DNA from: Planctomyces sp. SH-PL62 | GTDB lineage: Bacteria; Planctomycetota; Planctomycetia; Isosphaerales; Isosphaeraceae | Direction: 5' to 3' | DNA: 64,000 nucleotides | Assembly (NCBI RefSeq): GCF_001610895.1 | Contig: NZ_CP011273.1 | Coordinates: 6,076,001 to 6,140,000 of the forward strand | Shown here: positions 36,837 to 46,414 of the stretch, in pieces | Layout: each line of letters starts with the position of its first letter | Numbering within the stretch: position 1 is the first letter of the stretch | Notes under the pieces: model-generated | Database searches by the model: none | Told to the model about the DNA's origin: nothing | The model's input: only the letters and a program-made list of their open reading frames with translations | Made by a program: the position numbers and the translations under genes

Positions 36837-37841
36837 ATGTTCGATCCCACCGCCGGCTTCCCCACCCACCGCCCCCGACGGCTCCGCGGCCACCCCCGGC
36901 TCCGCGACCTCGTCCGCGAGAACGTCCTGACCCGGGACGACCTGATCTACCCCCTGTTCGTCTATCACGGGACGAACCTCAGCCGCGAGATCCCCTCGAT
37001 GCCCGGCCAGCGGCAATGGTCGCTCGACCGCCTGGGCGAACTGATCGACGAGGTCGTCGAGCTGAAGATCCCCGGCGTGATGCTGTTCGGAATCCCCGAG
37101 CGCAAGGACGCCCTAGGCTCCGCCGCGCTCCGGGACGACGGGCTCGTCCAGCAGGCGATCCGCCTCATCAAGAAGCGCTCGCCCGAACTGCTGACGATCA
37201 CCGACCTCTGCTTCTGCGAGTACACCGATCACGGCCATTGCGGCCCGCTGGTCGAGGTCGCCGGCCGGATGGACGTCGACAACGACGCCACGCTGCCGCT
37301 TTTGGCCGAGCAGGCCGTGAGCCACGCGAAGGCCGGGGCCGACGTCATCGCCCCGTCCGGCATGATGGACGGCATGGTCCGGGCCATCCGCGGCGGGCTC
37401 GACGCCTCGGGGTTCGCGCACGTCCCGATCATGTCGTACGCGTCGAAGTTCGCCAGCGCCTACTACGGCCCGTTCCGCGACGCGGCCGAGAGCGCCCCGA
37501 GCTTCGGCGACCGCCGGGGCTATCAGATGGACCCGGCCAACGGCGACGAGGCGGTCCGCGAGGCCGCCATCGACCTGGCCGAAGGCGCCGACGTCATCAT
37601 GGTCAAGCCCGCGCTGGCCTACCTGGACGTCGCCCGCCGCCTCAAGGACGCGTTCGGCGTCCCCCTGGCCGCTTACAACGTCTCGGGCGAGTACGCCATG
37701 ATCAAGGCCGCCGCCGAGCGCGGCTGGATCGACGAGCGGCGGATCGTCCTGGAGACCCTCACCGGCTTCAAGCGCGCCGGGATCGACATGATCCTCACGT
37801 ATCACGCCCCTGACGTCGCCCGATGGCTCCAGCAAGGTTGA
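36837..37841 (+). CDS. hemB: Delta-aminolevulinic acid dehydratase (porphobilinogen synthase)
   Basis: 334 residues. DLCFCEYTDHGHCG is the zinc-binding Cys-rich motif of the Zn-dependent class. Schiff-base lysines are in SYASKFASAYYGPFRDA and in IMVKPALAYLDV. The enzyme joins two 5-aminolevulinates to porphobilinogen in haem/tetrapyrrole synthesis. ATG 36837 has CGAGG upstream; an in-frame codon at 36795 is possible but adds an unlikely leader. The hemL gene starts only 10 bases after the stop, so the two form an operon. Confidence 0.95.
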   Translation: MFDPTAGFPTHRPRRLRGHPRLRDLVRENVLTRDDLIYPLFVYHGTNLSREIPSMPGQRQWSLDRLGELIDEVVELKIPGVMLFGIPERKDALGSAALRDDGLVQQAIRLIKKRSPELLTITDLCFCEYTDHGHCGPLVEVAGRMDVDNDATLPLLAEQAVSHAKAGADVIAPSGMMDGMVRAIRGGLDASGFAHVPIMSYASKFASAYYGPFRDAAESAPSFGDRRGYQMDPANGDEAVREAAIDLAEGADVIMVKPALAYLDVARRLKDAFGVPLAAYNVSGEYAMIKAAAERGWIDERRIVLETLTGFKRAGIDMILTYHAPDVARWLQQG

Positions 37842-37851
37842 GCGCCCGATC

Positions 37852-39189
37852 ATGAGCACCCCCAGCACCCCGACGACCCCCGCCCTCTCCCGCCCCGACT
37901 ACCAGCTCCCGAAGAGCTCGGCGGCCTTCGCCCGCGCGCGCAAGGTGATCCCCGGCGGCGTGAACAGCCCCGCGCGGGCCTTCGGCGGCGTCGGCGGCGA
38001 GCCCCCCTTCATGGCCAGGGCCGAGGGCTCCTACCTCTTCGACGTCGACGGCCACCGCTACATCGACTACATCGGCTCGTGGGGCCCGATGATCGTCGGC
38101 CACGTCCACCCGGCGGTGAAGGCGGCGGTCGCCGGGGCGCTCGAGCTGGGCTCCAGCTTCGGCGCGCCGACGGAGCGCGAGGCCGAGATCGCCGAGGCCG
38201 TCGTCGCCGCCGTCCCCTCCATCGAAATGTGCCGATTCGTCTCCTCGGGGACCGAGGCGACGATGTCCGCGATCCGCCTGGCGCGGGGCTTCACCGGGCG
38301 CGACAAGCTCGTCAAGATGGCCGGCTGCTACCACGGCCACGCCGACTGCCTGCTGGTCCAGGCCGGCTCGGCCGCGACCACCCTCGGCCACCCCGACAGC
38401 CCCGGCGTCACCGCCGGCGCGACGGCCGACACCTTGCTCTCCCCGTTCAACGACGCCGAGGCCGTCGAACGGCTCCTGGAGGCCAACCCCGGCCAGGTCG
38501 CGGCGGTCCTGCTGGAGCCGATCGCCGGCAACATGGGCCTCGTCCCGCCCCGGCCCGGCTACCTGGAGAAGCTCCGCGAGCTGACCACGAAGCATGGGAC
38601 GCTGCTGATCTTCGACGAGGTCATGACCGGCTTCCGGGTCTCCCACGGCGGCGCCCAGGAACTCTTCGGCGTCACGCCCGACCTCACCGCGCTGGGCAAG
38701 ATCATCGGCGGCGGACTCCCCGCGGCGGCCTACGGCGGGTCGAAGGAGATCATGTCCCGCGTCTCCCCCTCCGGGGCGATCTACCAGGCGGGGACCCTTT
38801 CCGGCAACCCGCTGGCGATGGCCGCCGGCCTGGCCACGCTGCGGCTCCTGCGCGAGCCCGGCGTCTACGACCGCCTCGAAGCCCTCTCCGCGAGGCTCGC
38901 CGACGGCCTCGAACAAGCCGCCCGCGAGGCCGGCGTCCCGCACGTCGTCCAGCGCGTCGGGAGCATGCTCACCCTCTTCTTCCACGACGGCCCGGTCCAC
39001 GACTACGACGACGCCAGGCGGTCGGACACGGCCCTCTTCGCCCGCTTCTTCTGGGAGATGCTCGCCCGGGGCGTCTACCTCCCCTGCAGCCAGTTCGAAG
39101 CCGCCTTCGTCTCCGCCGCCCACTCCGAAGCCGACGTCGACCACACCATCGCCGCGGCCCGCGAATCCCTGGCCGCCGCCGTCGCCTGA
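37852..39189 (+). CDS. hemL: Glutamate-1-semialdehyde 2,1-aminomutase
   Basis: 445 residues. PGGVNSPARAF is the typical N-terminal motif, FVSSGTEATMSAIRLARGFT binds cofactor phosphate, and LTALGKIIGGGLPAAAYGG carries the PLP Lys. The enzyme makes 5-aminolevulinate in the C5 pathway and feeds directly into HemB encoded 10 bases upstream. ATG start. A palindrome at 39212-39240 lies between it and the convergent PEP-CTERM gene. Confidence 0.96.
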   Translation: MSTPSTPTTPALSRPDYQLPKSSAAFARARKVIPGGVNSPARAFGGVGGEPPFMARAEGSYLFDVDGHRYIDYIGSWGPMIVGHVHPAVKAAVAGALELGSSFGAPTEREAEIAEAVVAAVPSIEMCRFVSSGTEATMSAIRLARGFTGRDKLVKMAGCYHGHADCLLVQAGSAATTLGHPDSPGVTAGATADTLLSPFNDAEAVERLLEANPGQVAAVLLEPIAGNMGLVPPRPGYLEKLRELTTKHGTLLIFDEVMTGFRVSHGGAQELFGVTPDLTALGKIIGGGLPAAAYGGSKEIMSRVSPSGAIYQAGTLSGNPLAMAAGLATLRLLREPGVYDRLEALSARLADGLEQAAREAGVPHVVQRVGSMLTLFFHDGPVHDYDDARRSDTALFARFFWEMLARGVYLPCSQFEAAFVSAAHSEADVDHTIAAARESLAAAVA

Positions 39190-39211
39190 CCCCCCGCATC
39201 CGCGCCTCGTC

Positions 39212-39240
39212 GTCCTTCCCCCGGCGCGGAGGGGAAGGAC
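39212..39240. terminator. CTTCCCCC palindrome between convergent hemL and PEP-CTERM genes
   Basis: GTCCTTCCCC, nine-base loop, GGGGAAGGAC: perfect 10-pair arms. Placement between convergent genes fits a bidirectional terminator. Confidence 0.55.
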
Positions 39241-39250
39241 GCCGACGCGG

Positions 39251-39931
39251 TCAGGCCCGCCGGCGGACGGCGGCGAGCAGGCCGACGGCTCCCAGGGCGA
39301 GCAGCGCGACGGAGTGCGGCTCGGGGACGACGCGCAGGGTCCGGTTGCGGCCGATGGCGACGAGGACGTCGTTGCTCGTGTCGCCGTCGCCGTCGTCGGC
39401 GAACACGTCGAATGGGAGAGGGCCGGAGAGGATCGTCCCGTAGGCGAACGGGATCGTCACGCCGTCGGCGTCGAAGTTCAACCCGGCCTTGCCGTAGAGC
39501 CTCCCGAACGCCGGGCCGACCAGCTCCCACTCCATCAGGAGGTCCCGCACGTCGGCCGACGTCACCTCGCCCGAGGCGTCGCGGACGATGTTGGTCAGTT
39601 CGCCGCCGAGGAACGCGACGTTCGGGCTGATCGTGAACGGGCCGAAGTCGGTCGGCTTGGTCCCCTGCAACACCCCCGTCGCGTTCACGAAGGCGACCGT
39701 GGTCGGCGCCGAGGGATCGTTGATCGCCGGATCCAGCTCGAACGTCAGGTCGCCGATCGCCTGGAAGGGGATGAAGGGGGTGTCGACGGGACCCGGATTG
39801 AACGGCCCCCCCGCCACCAGGGAGAACTCGAAGTCGGCGACGACCCGGCGGGTGAACGTCGTCATCTCGCCCAGGGCGACCGTCGGGAGCGCCAGGAAGG
39901 CGGCCGCGCAGAGTGGCAGATATCGTCGCAT
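39251..39931 (-). CDS. Exported PEP-CTERM sorting-domain protein
   Basis: 226 residues: signal peptide (MRRYLPLCAAAFLALPTVAL), a beta-rich middle (EFSLVAGGPFNPGPVDTPF and others), and a C-terminal VPEPHSVALLALGAVGLLAA followed by VRRRA. That is the PEP motif, hydrophobic helix and basic tail recognised by exosortase. The acidic DDGDGDTSNDVLV segment may bind calcium. Attached ligand or function is unknown. ATG 39931 has AAGGAG at 8 bases; the upstream GTG/ATG (39940, 39937) lie too close to it. Confidence 0.85.
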   Translation of the reverse strand: MRRYLPLCAAAFLALPTVALGEMTTFTRRVVADFEFSLVAGGPFNPGPVDTPFIPFQAIGDLTFELDPAINDPSAPTTVAFVNATGVLQGTKPTDFGPFTISPNVAFLGGELTNIVRDASGEVTSADVRDLLMEWELVGPAFGRLYGKAGLNFDADGVTIPFAYGTILSGPLPFDVFADDGDGDTSNDVLVAIGRNRTLRVVPEPHSVALLALGAVGLLAAVRRRA

Positions 39932-40160
39932 CGTCATCACTCCTTCGTTCGAGACGTGTGGCCCGATGTGGTCCGCCGGCGTCGGTGGTCGACTCGCGGC
40001 CGATCGAGGCTAGCGTCATGAAGGGGTGGCTGCAATGGCGAGCCCGGCCGATTCAATACGTTTTTCGCGCATTTCGTCCCGCTTGATTCAGATTCGTCCG
40101 ACTTCACCATCCTTATTTCGTTCATTTGGGACGATGACGCGCGCTTTTGACGAGGTCTCG

Positions 40161-42335
40161 TCAGGCGTCCGTCGGCGTCCCGGCGCGGAGGAGTCGGAGG
40201 GCGTTGGCGACGACGAGGAGGGTGGTGCCGACGTCGGCGAGGATGGCCATCCACATGTTGGCGATCCCGAACAGGGCGAGGACCAGGACCACGGCCTTGA
40301 CGCCGATGGCCAGGGCGATGTTCTGGTGGATCATGCGGAGGGTGGCGCGGCCGTGGCGGACGAGCCAGGGGAGCTGGCGGAGGTCGTCGGCCATGAGGAC
40401 GACGTCGGCGGTCTCCAGGGCGGCGCCGCTGGAGACGCCCCCCAGCGCGATGCTGACGCGGGCGGCGGCCAGGGCCGGGGCGTCGTTGACGCCGTCGCCC
40501 ACCATGCCGGTCGGGCCGTGGGCGGCGGTGTATTCGTCGATGGCCCGGACCTTGTCGGCCGGGAGCAGCTCGGCGCGCTGCTCGCCGACGCCCAGCTCGC
40601 GCGCCATGGCGGCGGCGGCGCGGGGGTTGTCGCCGGTCAGCATGACGGTGCGGAGGCCCAGGGCGTGCAGCTCGGCCACCACGGCGGCGGCCTCCGGGCG
40701 GGGGCGGTCGGCCAGTCGGATCCAGCCCAGGGGGGCGGTCGCGGTGGTCACGGCGACCTCGGTGCCGACCCGGCCCTCGGCGCGGCCCATCTCGTCGTGG
40801 AACTCGGGCTGGCAGAGGCCGACCTCGTCGATGTAGCGGTGGCTCCCCAGGTGGTATTCCTCGGCGTCGATCCGTCCCAGGGCGCCCTTGCCGGGGATCG
40901 CCGTGTAGTCGTCGGCGGGGGGGACGTCCAGCCGCAGCTCGCGGGCGTGGCGGGCGATCGCCTTCCCCAGGACGTGCCCGCCCCGGTCCCCCAGCGCCGC
41001 GGCGATCCGCAGCACGTGCGACTCATCCCCCAGGCCCGAGGCGACGACCTCCACGACGTCCGGCCGCCCCAGGGTCAGCGTGCCGGTCTTGTCGAACGCG
41101 ATCGCGCGGAGCTTCCCCACCGCCTCCAGGAACTCGCCCCCCTTGATCAGCACCCCGCGCCGGGCCGCGGCGGCCAGGCCGCTGACCACCGCCACCGGGG
41201 TCGCGATCACCAGGGCGCACGGGCAGGAGATCACCAGGACGACCAGGGCCTTGGCCGACCATTCCAGGAACGTCGGCCAGGCGGCGCCCCCGGTCCCCCA
41301 CGCGAAGGCGGGCGGGACCACGGCCGTGAGCAGCGCGACGACCACCACCAACGGCGTATACCAGCGGGCGAACTGGGAGATCCGCCGCTCCACCGGCGCC
41401 CTCCCGGCCTGCGCGGCGCGGACCTGGTCGACGATCCGGCTGACCAGGGCCTCCTCGATCGTCCCCGAGGCCTCGACCTCGATGGTCCCTTCGCCGTTGA
41501 TCGTGCCGGCGTAGACCGGATCGCCGGGGCCGCGCTCGACGGGCGTCGACTCGCCGGTGATCGCCTTCTGGTCGACCGTCGAGCGGCCCTTCAGCACGGA
41601 GCCGTCGATCGGGATCTGGTCGCCCGAGCGGACGAGGAGACGGTCCCCCTTCTCGATCCGGTCGACGGCGATCGTCTCGACGTCCTCGCCGACGATCCGC
41701 TCGGCGGTCGGCGGCGCGACTTCGAGCAGGCGTCGGATCGCGCGGCGGGCGCGGGCGACGCTCAGGGCTTCGAGCGACTCCGAGACGCCGAACAGGAACG
41801 CGACGGTCGCCGCCTCGTCCCACTGGCCCAGCGCCACGGCCCCCGCGATCGCCAGGGTCATCAGGGCGTCGATGTCGAGCCGGAGCCGGGCCATCGACTT
41901 CACGGCGCGGGGGAACAGCCAGAGGCCCCCGGCGGCGATCGCCAGGGCGCAGCAGGCCGTCGAGGCCCTCTCGGCCGTCGCCGCCGAGAGCCCCAACGCG
42001 GTCCCGAAGTAGTGCAGGAGCATCCCCGCGGAGAGGGCGACGCCCGACGCCGCGGTCGACGCCGTCATCCCCCGCCGCGACCACCACGAGGGGGGTGCCT
42101 CGGCTTCCGGCTCGCCGACCAGCGTCGTCGCCAGCCCGCTCCGATCGGTCACCTGCGCCGCCAGCCGCCTGGGGTCGACCCGCGAGGCGTCGTACTCGAC
42201 GGTCATCAGGCCGTTGATCAGGTCAAAGCCCAGGTTCTCGACCCCCGGCGCCCCCTTCAGGACGGCTCGGAGTTGCCCGACCTCATGCTCGCAATCCAGC
42301 CCGCGAACCTGGAACGTGCACCGCGAACGACTCAT
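40161..42335 (-). CDS. P1B-type heavy-metal translocating ATPase (Zn/Cd/Pb type predicted)
   Basis: 724 residues. An HMA domain at the N-terminus has GLDCEHEV in place of CxxC, so the second metal Cys is missing and replaced by an acidic site. Membrane segments, TGES phosphatase loop (KAITGEST), CPC at 371-373, the phosphorylated Asp415 in FDKTGTLT, and GDGVNDAPAL are all intact. CPC with the late NMWMAILADVGTTL segment fits the Zn/Cd/Pb class. The usual HP dipeptide of the nucleotide domain (SEHPLA) reads GGHVLGKAI, with Pro replaced by Val. It exports metal ions. ATG has GAGG 8 bases upstream. Confidence 0.92.
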   Translation of the reverse strand: MSRSRCTFQVRGLDCEHEVGQLRAVLKGAPGVENLGFDLINGLMTVEYDASRVDPRRLAAQVTDRSGLATTLVGEPEAEAPPSWWSRRGMTASTAASGVALSAGMLLHYFGTALGLSAATAERASTACCALAIAAGGLWLFPRAVKSMARLRLDIDALMTLAIAGAVALGQWDEAATVAFLFGVSESLEALSVARARRAIRRLLEVAPPTAERIVGEDVETIAVDRIEKGDRLLVRSGDQIPIDGSVLKGRSTVDQKAITGESTPVERGPGDPVYAGTINGEGTIEVEASGTIEEALVSRIVDQVRAAQAGRAPVERRISQFARWYTPLVVVVALLTAVVPPAFAWGTGGAAWPTFLEWSAKALVVLVISCPCALVIATPVAVVSGLAAAARRGVLIKGGEFLEAVGKLRAIAFDKTGTLTLGRPDVVEVVASGLGDESHVLRIAAALGDRGGHVLGKAIARHARELRLDVPPADDYTAIPGKGALGRIDAEEYHLGSHRYIDEVGLCQPEFHDEMGRAEGRVGTEVAVTTATAPLGWIRLADRPRPEAAAVVAELHALGLRTVMLTGDNPRAAAAMARELGVGEQRAELLPADKVRAIDEYTAAHGPTGMVGDGVNDAPALAAARVSIALGGVSSGAALETADVVLMADDLRQLPWLVRHGRATLRMIHQNIALAIGVKAVVLVLALFGIANMWMAILADVGTTLLVVANALRLLRAGTPTDA

Positions 42336-42383
42336 CGGCTCAACCTCGTCGTCTTCACCGAAGCCCGCCCCCGAACCGGCCGG

Positions 42384-42415
42384 TTGCGGCGATCTCTCTC
42401 ATGATACGGTATAAT
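42384..42415 (+). promoter_or_regulatory. Weak candidate promoter upstream of the RicT-like gene
   Basis: A perfect TATAAT at 42410 with a poor -35 (TTGCGG, spacer 20), 50 bases upstream of the ATG at 42464, in the region shared with the divergent metal ATPase. The -10 is convincing, the -35 is not. Confidence 0.35.
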
Positions 42416-42463
42416 CCCTACCCGGTAAGGGGAACGACCGACGAGGCCGAGAAGGGTCGACTC

Positions 42464-43222
42464 ATGGATGCGGAAACCGAGGCCGGATCGGGAGGCGAAG
42501 GCGGACGCGAAGTCGAGGCCGAATGCCTGGTCCGCTACGGGCTGGCGGGTCGGGTCGGCTGGTTCGCGGTCGACGCCGAGCTGCCGAGCCTCCCGGAACG
42601 GGGCGAGTCGATCGTGGTCCGGTCGAGCCGGGGGGTCGAGCTGGGCGAGGTCCTCTCGGCCGAGGCCGCGGGGCGAGGCCGGGCGGGCGAGGACTCGGTC
42701 GGCGTCTTCCGCGTGCTCCGTCGGGCCGACGCCGACGACCTCGCGCGGGCCGACGAGGCGGGGGGGCTCCGCGAGTCGCGGTTCGAACTCTGCCGACGGA
42801 TCGCCGAGGAGGCGGGCTGGCCGCTGGAACTGGTCGACGTGGAACCGTTGCTGGACCTCTCGACGGTCCTCCACGTCCTGACCTTCGACGACCTGGACCC
42901 GGCCCCGGTCCGGGCTCGATTCCGGGTCGCCTGCGACTTCGACGTCTTCCTCGAAGACCTGACCGACGCCGACGCGACGGGCGCTCCCGAGCCCGAGCCC
43001 GCGCCCGCGACGGCCGAGAAGCGTTGCGGCGACTGCGACTGCGGCGGCGGGGGCTGTTCGAAGAAGGCCGCGAAGACCCGCGCCGACGCCCCCGAGGCCC
43101 TCCCCAAGCCCGGCGGCTGCTCGACGGCCACCGGCGGCGGCTGCTCGTCGTGCGGGGTCGCGGCGCTGAAGAATCGATCGCGCCGGGGGGCGGGCGTCGG
43201 ATCAGGGAACGTCGACGAGTAG
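42464..43222 (+). CDS. PSP1-domain (RicT/YaaT-like) protein with Cys-rich tail
   Basis: 252 residues. VVRSSRGVELGEVLSAEAAG, the FRVLRRADADDLARADE block, and RIAEEAGWPLELVDVEPLLD match the PSP1 domain of RicT (YaaT), a member of the Bacillus Y-complex that holds Fe-S clusters and guides RNase Y. The tail has two Cys clusters (RCGDCDCGGGGCSKK and GGCSTATGGGCSSCG), unlike the typical core, suggesting metal binding. ATG 42464 with GAAGGG before it. Its last 21 bases overlap the end of the convergent Ser/Thr kinase gene. Confidence 0.8.
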   Translation: MDAETEAGSGGEGGREVEAECLVRYGLAGRVGWFAVDAELPSLPERGESIVVRSSRGVELGEVLSAEAAGRGRAGEDSVGVFRVLRRADADDLARADEAGGLRESRFELCRRIAEEAGWPLELVDVEPLLDLSTVLHVLTFDDLDPAPVRARFRVACDFDVFLEDLTDADATGAPEPEPAPATAEKRCGDCDCGGGGCSKKAAKTRADAPEALPKPGGCSTATGGGCSSCGVAALKNRSRRGAGVGSGNVDE

Positions 43223-46200
43223 CGGGACGGGGCGGGCGTCGGGGCGGCCGGCTTCGAGAATGCCGGCGGCGTCGAGCGCCGCCTGAAGCTCGATCCGGAC
43301 CGGATCGAACGCCGGATCACGCTGGAACCAGCGCTCATACTTGGGATTGGCGTCGACGGCGTTCTTCAGATGCTTCGCCGCGACCGCGATCCACTTGCGG
43401 TTGGAGACCGCGCCGATGGCCTCGACGACCGCCATCGTATAGTTGGCGCGGCCCTGCGAGCCGACCCCGGCCAGCGCCAGGTCGAGGACCTTGCGAGCCA
43501 GCTTGTGGGCCTCGTCGAATCGGTTGTACGAGGCGAACAGGATGCAGGCGTAGTGCAGCGCGTCCAGCCGCTCGGGGGCGAACCGCGCGTAGTCGGCCAG
43601 GCGAGGGTCGGCCAGCACGCGGTCCAGGCCCTCCTTGGCCTCGAAGGCGCGGTCGCGACAGATCGCCAGGCACATCCGGTCGACCTGGGCGAGGAGGTTG
43701 GCGGGGTCGAGCGCCAGGATCTTCTCGACCTCGAAGGCGGCGAGCGCCAGCCGGCGCGGGTCCAGCGGGAGATGGGGCCGGAGGGGCCCGTCGGGGTCGG
43801 AGCCCGCCTCGCGGATCCGGGAGGCGAGGACCGCGCGGGCGTCCAGCTCGCCGGGGGCGACGTTCGCGGGCTCGTCCAGCGCCGGACGATCGCTGTCCGG
43901 CGGAGCGGGCGTCAGGGGGAGGTTCCGGCCGGTCGTCGGCGACTCGTCGGCCGGTCCCGACGGGGCCTGGAGGAACCGCCTCGGGAGCACGCTCCTGAGC
44001 AGCTCATAGCGGCGGATGTCCTGTTCGAGACCGTCCAGGGCGGACCCCTCGGCGCGGATGAAGGCGCGGGTCTGGACGAACTCGGCGCGGTCGGGGGCCG
44101 AGTCGATCGCCTGGTTGCACTGGTCGAGGGCCTCGTCGTCGCGGTCCAGCTTCAGGAGGCAGCTCGCATAGTACCCGCGGAGGACGGCGTTGCCGGGCCG
44201 TCGGCGGACGCATTCTTCCATGTGGGTCGCGGCCTCTCCCCAGCGGGCCAGGGTGAAGGCGACGACCGCCGAGCGGTAGCGGCCCCAGAAGGAATCGGGG
44301 CGAAGGGCGAGCAGGTCTTGATAGCGGGCCGAGGCCCGTCGCACGGCGGCCGGGGCCGACTTCGGGTTCTCCTCGCCGTCGATCTCGGCGGCGACCCCGT
44401 CGAGATAGGCGTCGATCCAGCGGGGCGTCGAGCCCGCGCCCCGCGCCTCGGCCTCGGCCTCGCTCGCGCCGTCGCCGATCTGGGCGGTGAGCCTCTCGCG
44501 GAGTTGCCGCAGGGCGACCGGCCGGCGCTCCCCGCGGGCGCGGTCGAGCGTGGTCCGGGCGCGGCGCCAGTCCTTGGGGGAGTCGGGCCGGAGGGCCAGG
44601 ACCCGACCGTAGCGGAGGGCCTGCTCCATCAGCCAGAGTTCCAGGTCGTCGCGATCGGCGTCGGGCAAGAGTCGGACGGAGGCCCGCGTCCGCCAGTCGC
44701 CGTCGTCCAGGACGTCGTACTGCCGCAGCGCGCGGAGGGCGACGGCCGTCGTCTCCGAGTCGCCTCGCCGAGCCGGAGCGGCCTCGCCCGGACGCTGGAA
44801 GGCGAAGACGCGGGCGTCCGGTTCGTCGTAGGCGCTCGCCAGCGTGTGCAGGGCCTGGCGGCGGCCCTCGGCCTCCGGCTCGCCGCCCCGGCCGACGACG
44901 AACGCCGCGGCGAGCGTCGCGGCGAAGGCCAGGACGACGGCGGCGGTGGTCAGGGTCCGGCGGCGGCGGCGGGCCCATTTGGCGAGGGCGTGCCCCCGCG
45001 AGGGCTCGGGCGCGAAGGCGAGCGGCCGGTCGGCGCGCCAGCGGTCCAGGTCCTCGGCCAGCTCCAGGCCCCTCGCGTGCCGGGCCGAAGGGTCGGCCTG
45101 GAGGTCGTAGGTCAGGATGGCGCGGAGGCCGGCGGGGAGCTTCCGCCCCGCCGCCGCCTCGGCCCGCCGCACCACCCAGACGGCCCGCTCCCGGGTCGCG
45201 GCGCAGCGGCGGGCGGCCTCGAGGAACGCGGAGCGGCGGCCCGGCCGGGGCGCGTCGGCGTCGGCGGCCGGCGACCATCCCGTCAGGGCCTCCAGCAGCA
45301 CCATGCCCAGCGAATAGACGTCGGCCCGATGCGCCCGGTCGTCGTCCGGCGGGGAGGGACGGCCGCCGCCTGCGCTCGCCGTCGCCAGCGTCAGCAGCCG
45401 TTCGGGCGCCATGTAGGCCAGCGTGCCGCCGGCGTCGGCCGCCGAGCCGCCGGGCTCGACGTGCGACCAGTCCTGGGCCAGGTTGAAGTCCAGCAGCATC
45501 GGCGTGCCGTCGGCCGCGATCAGGATGTTCGACGGCTTCACGTCGCCGTGGGCCACCCCCCGTCGGCGGGCGTGGTCGAGCGCCTCGGCGAGCCGGGCGG
45601 TCGTCCAGGCGAAGGCGTGGGGGTCGGTCATCCTCCGCAGGATCGCGCGAGTGGGGCCGGAGTCTCCGGTCTTCGGGAACTCGGGCGCCGAAACGGCGTC
45701 CAGATCGTCGAGGAACCGGGAACGGCCCGGCCGCGCGTGCCGCCGCCGTTCGAGGACCGTCGAGAGCGCCGCGCCGCCGAGGAAGGGCATGGCGATCAGT
45801 TGCAGCGCCCCGTCGTCGACCTCGGCGTGGGTGAGGATCTCGACGATGTTCGGGTGCCGCGCGCGGGCCAGGAGCCACGGCTCGCGGGTCGGCTTGGTCG
45901 TGACCTTGATGACGACGGGGCGGTCTTCCAGGTCCGCCCGGCGGGCGAGGAAGACCCGCGCGAAGCCGCCCCGGCCGATCTCCCGCTCCAGCACGTAAGG
46001 GCCGATCTCGTCGCCGGCCAGGGGGAGGAGATCGTCGGCGTCGACGCCGTCGTCGTGACCGCCCGGTCGGTCCAGGAACGATTCGGGAAAGGCGGCGTCG
46101 AGGTCGAGGAGCCGCTCCAGCGAGCGCCGGTGTTCGGGGAAGCGGGCCAGGTAGGTCGACTTCGCAGGCGCCAGCCCGGCCGCGAGCGCGAGGCGGTACT

Positions 46201-46414
46201 CGCGGTAGATCAGCTCGACGACGCGGTCGGGCGACCAGCCCCGGCCGTCGCGGAGGTAGGATTCGGCCGGGGGCGAATCGCCCCGCTCCCAGCGGTCGGC
46301 CAGGTCGGCGAGCGCCTCGTGGAACTCGCGGGAGAGGTCGTCGGACGAGGGCGACTCGGCCGCGCCGGGCGTCGTCAGGAGCATCGAGGAGCCCCCGTCC
46401 GTCGTCACGCCCAT
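43202..46414 (-). CDS. Large membrane Ser/Thr protein kinase with TPR-like periplasmic part
   Basis: 1070 residues. Residues about 30-115 form a helical N-terminal domain typical of planctomycete kinases. The kinase domain (about 135-440) has GRGGFARVFLA (ATP loop), VVIKVT (Lys) and GVAHGDVKPSNIL (catalytic loop). The Mg-binding triad reads DFN (LLDFNLA) in place of DFG. One membrane helix (about 483-508, TLTTAAVVLAFAATLAAAFV) separates it from a helical, TPR-like C-terminal half. ATG overlaps the stop of the upstream ECF sigma gene by 10 bases, with a GGAGG site within that gene, so they are translationally coupled. Confidence 0.92.
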   Translation of the reverse strand: MGVTTDGGSSMLLTTPGAAESPSSDDLSREFHEALADLADRWERGDSPPAESYLRDGRGWSPDRVVELIYREYRLALAAGLAPAKSTYLARFPEHRRSLERLLDLDAAFPESFLDRPGGHDDGVDADDLLPLAGDEIGPYVLEREIGRGGFARVFLARRADLEDRPVVIKVTTKPTREPWLLARARHPNIVEILTHAEVDDGALQLIAMPFLGGAALSTVLERRRHARPGRSRFLDDLDAVSAPEFPKTGDSGPTRAILRRMTDPHAFAWTTARLAEALDHARRRGVAHGDVKPSNILIAADGTPMLLDFNLAQDWSHVEPGGSAADAGGTLAYMAPERLLTLATASAGGGRPSPPDDDRAHRADVYSLGMVLLEALTGWSPAADADAPRPGRRSAFLEAARRCAATRERAVWVVRRAEAAAGRKLPAGLRAILTYDLQADPSARHARGLELAEDLDRWRADRPLAFAPEPSRGHALAKWARRRRRTLTTAAVVLAFAATLAAAFVVGRGGEPEAEGRRQALHTLASAYDEPDARVFAFQRPGEAAPARRGDSETTAVALRALRQYDVLDDGDWRTRASVRLLPDADRDDLELWLMEQALRYGRVLALRPDSPKDWRRARTTLDRARGERRPVALRQLRERLTAQIGDGASEAEAEARGAGSTPRWIDAYLDGVAAEIDGEENPKSAPAAVRRASARYQDLLALRPDSFWGRYRSAVVAFTLARWGEAATHMEECVRRRPGNAVLRGYYASCLLKLDRDDEALDQCNQAIDSAPDRAEFVQTRAFIRAEGSALDGLEQDIRRYELLRSVLPRRFLQAPSGPADESPTTGRNLPLTPAPPDSDRPALDEPANVAPGELDARAVLASRIREAGSDPDGPLRPHLPLDPRRLALAAFEVEKILALDPANLLAQVDRMCLAICRDRAFEAKEGLDRVLADPRLADYARFAPERLDALHYACILFASYNRFDEAHKLARKVLDLALAGVGSQGRANYTMAVVEAIGAVSNRKWIAVAAKHLKNAVDANPKYERWFQRDPAFDPVRIELQAALDAAGILEAGRPDARPVPLLVDVP

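Noticed and set aside
33506-36865. Minus-strand ORF of 1119 residues opposite the RNase E gene
   Set aside because: Long only because the RNase E frame is GC-rich; the plus strand has all catalytic motifs.
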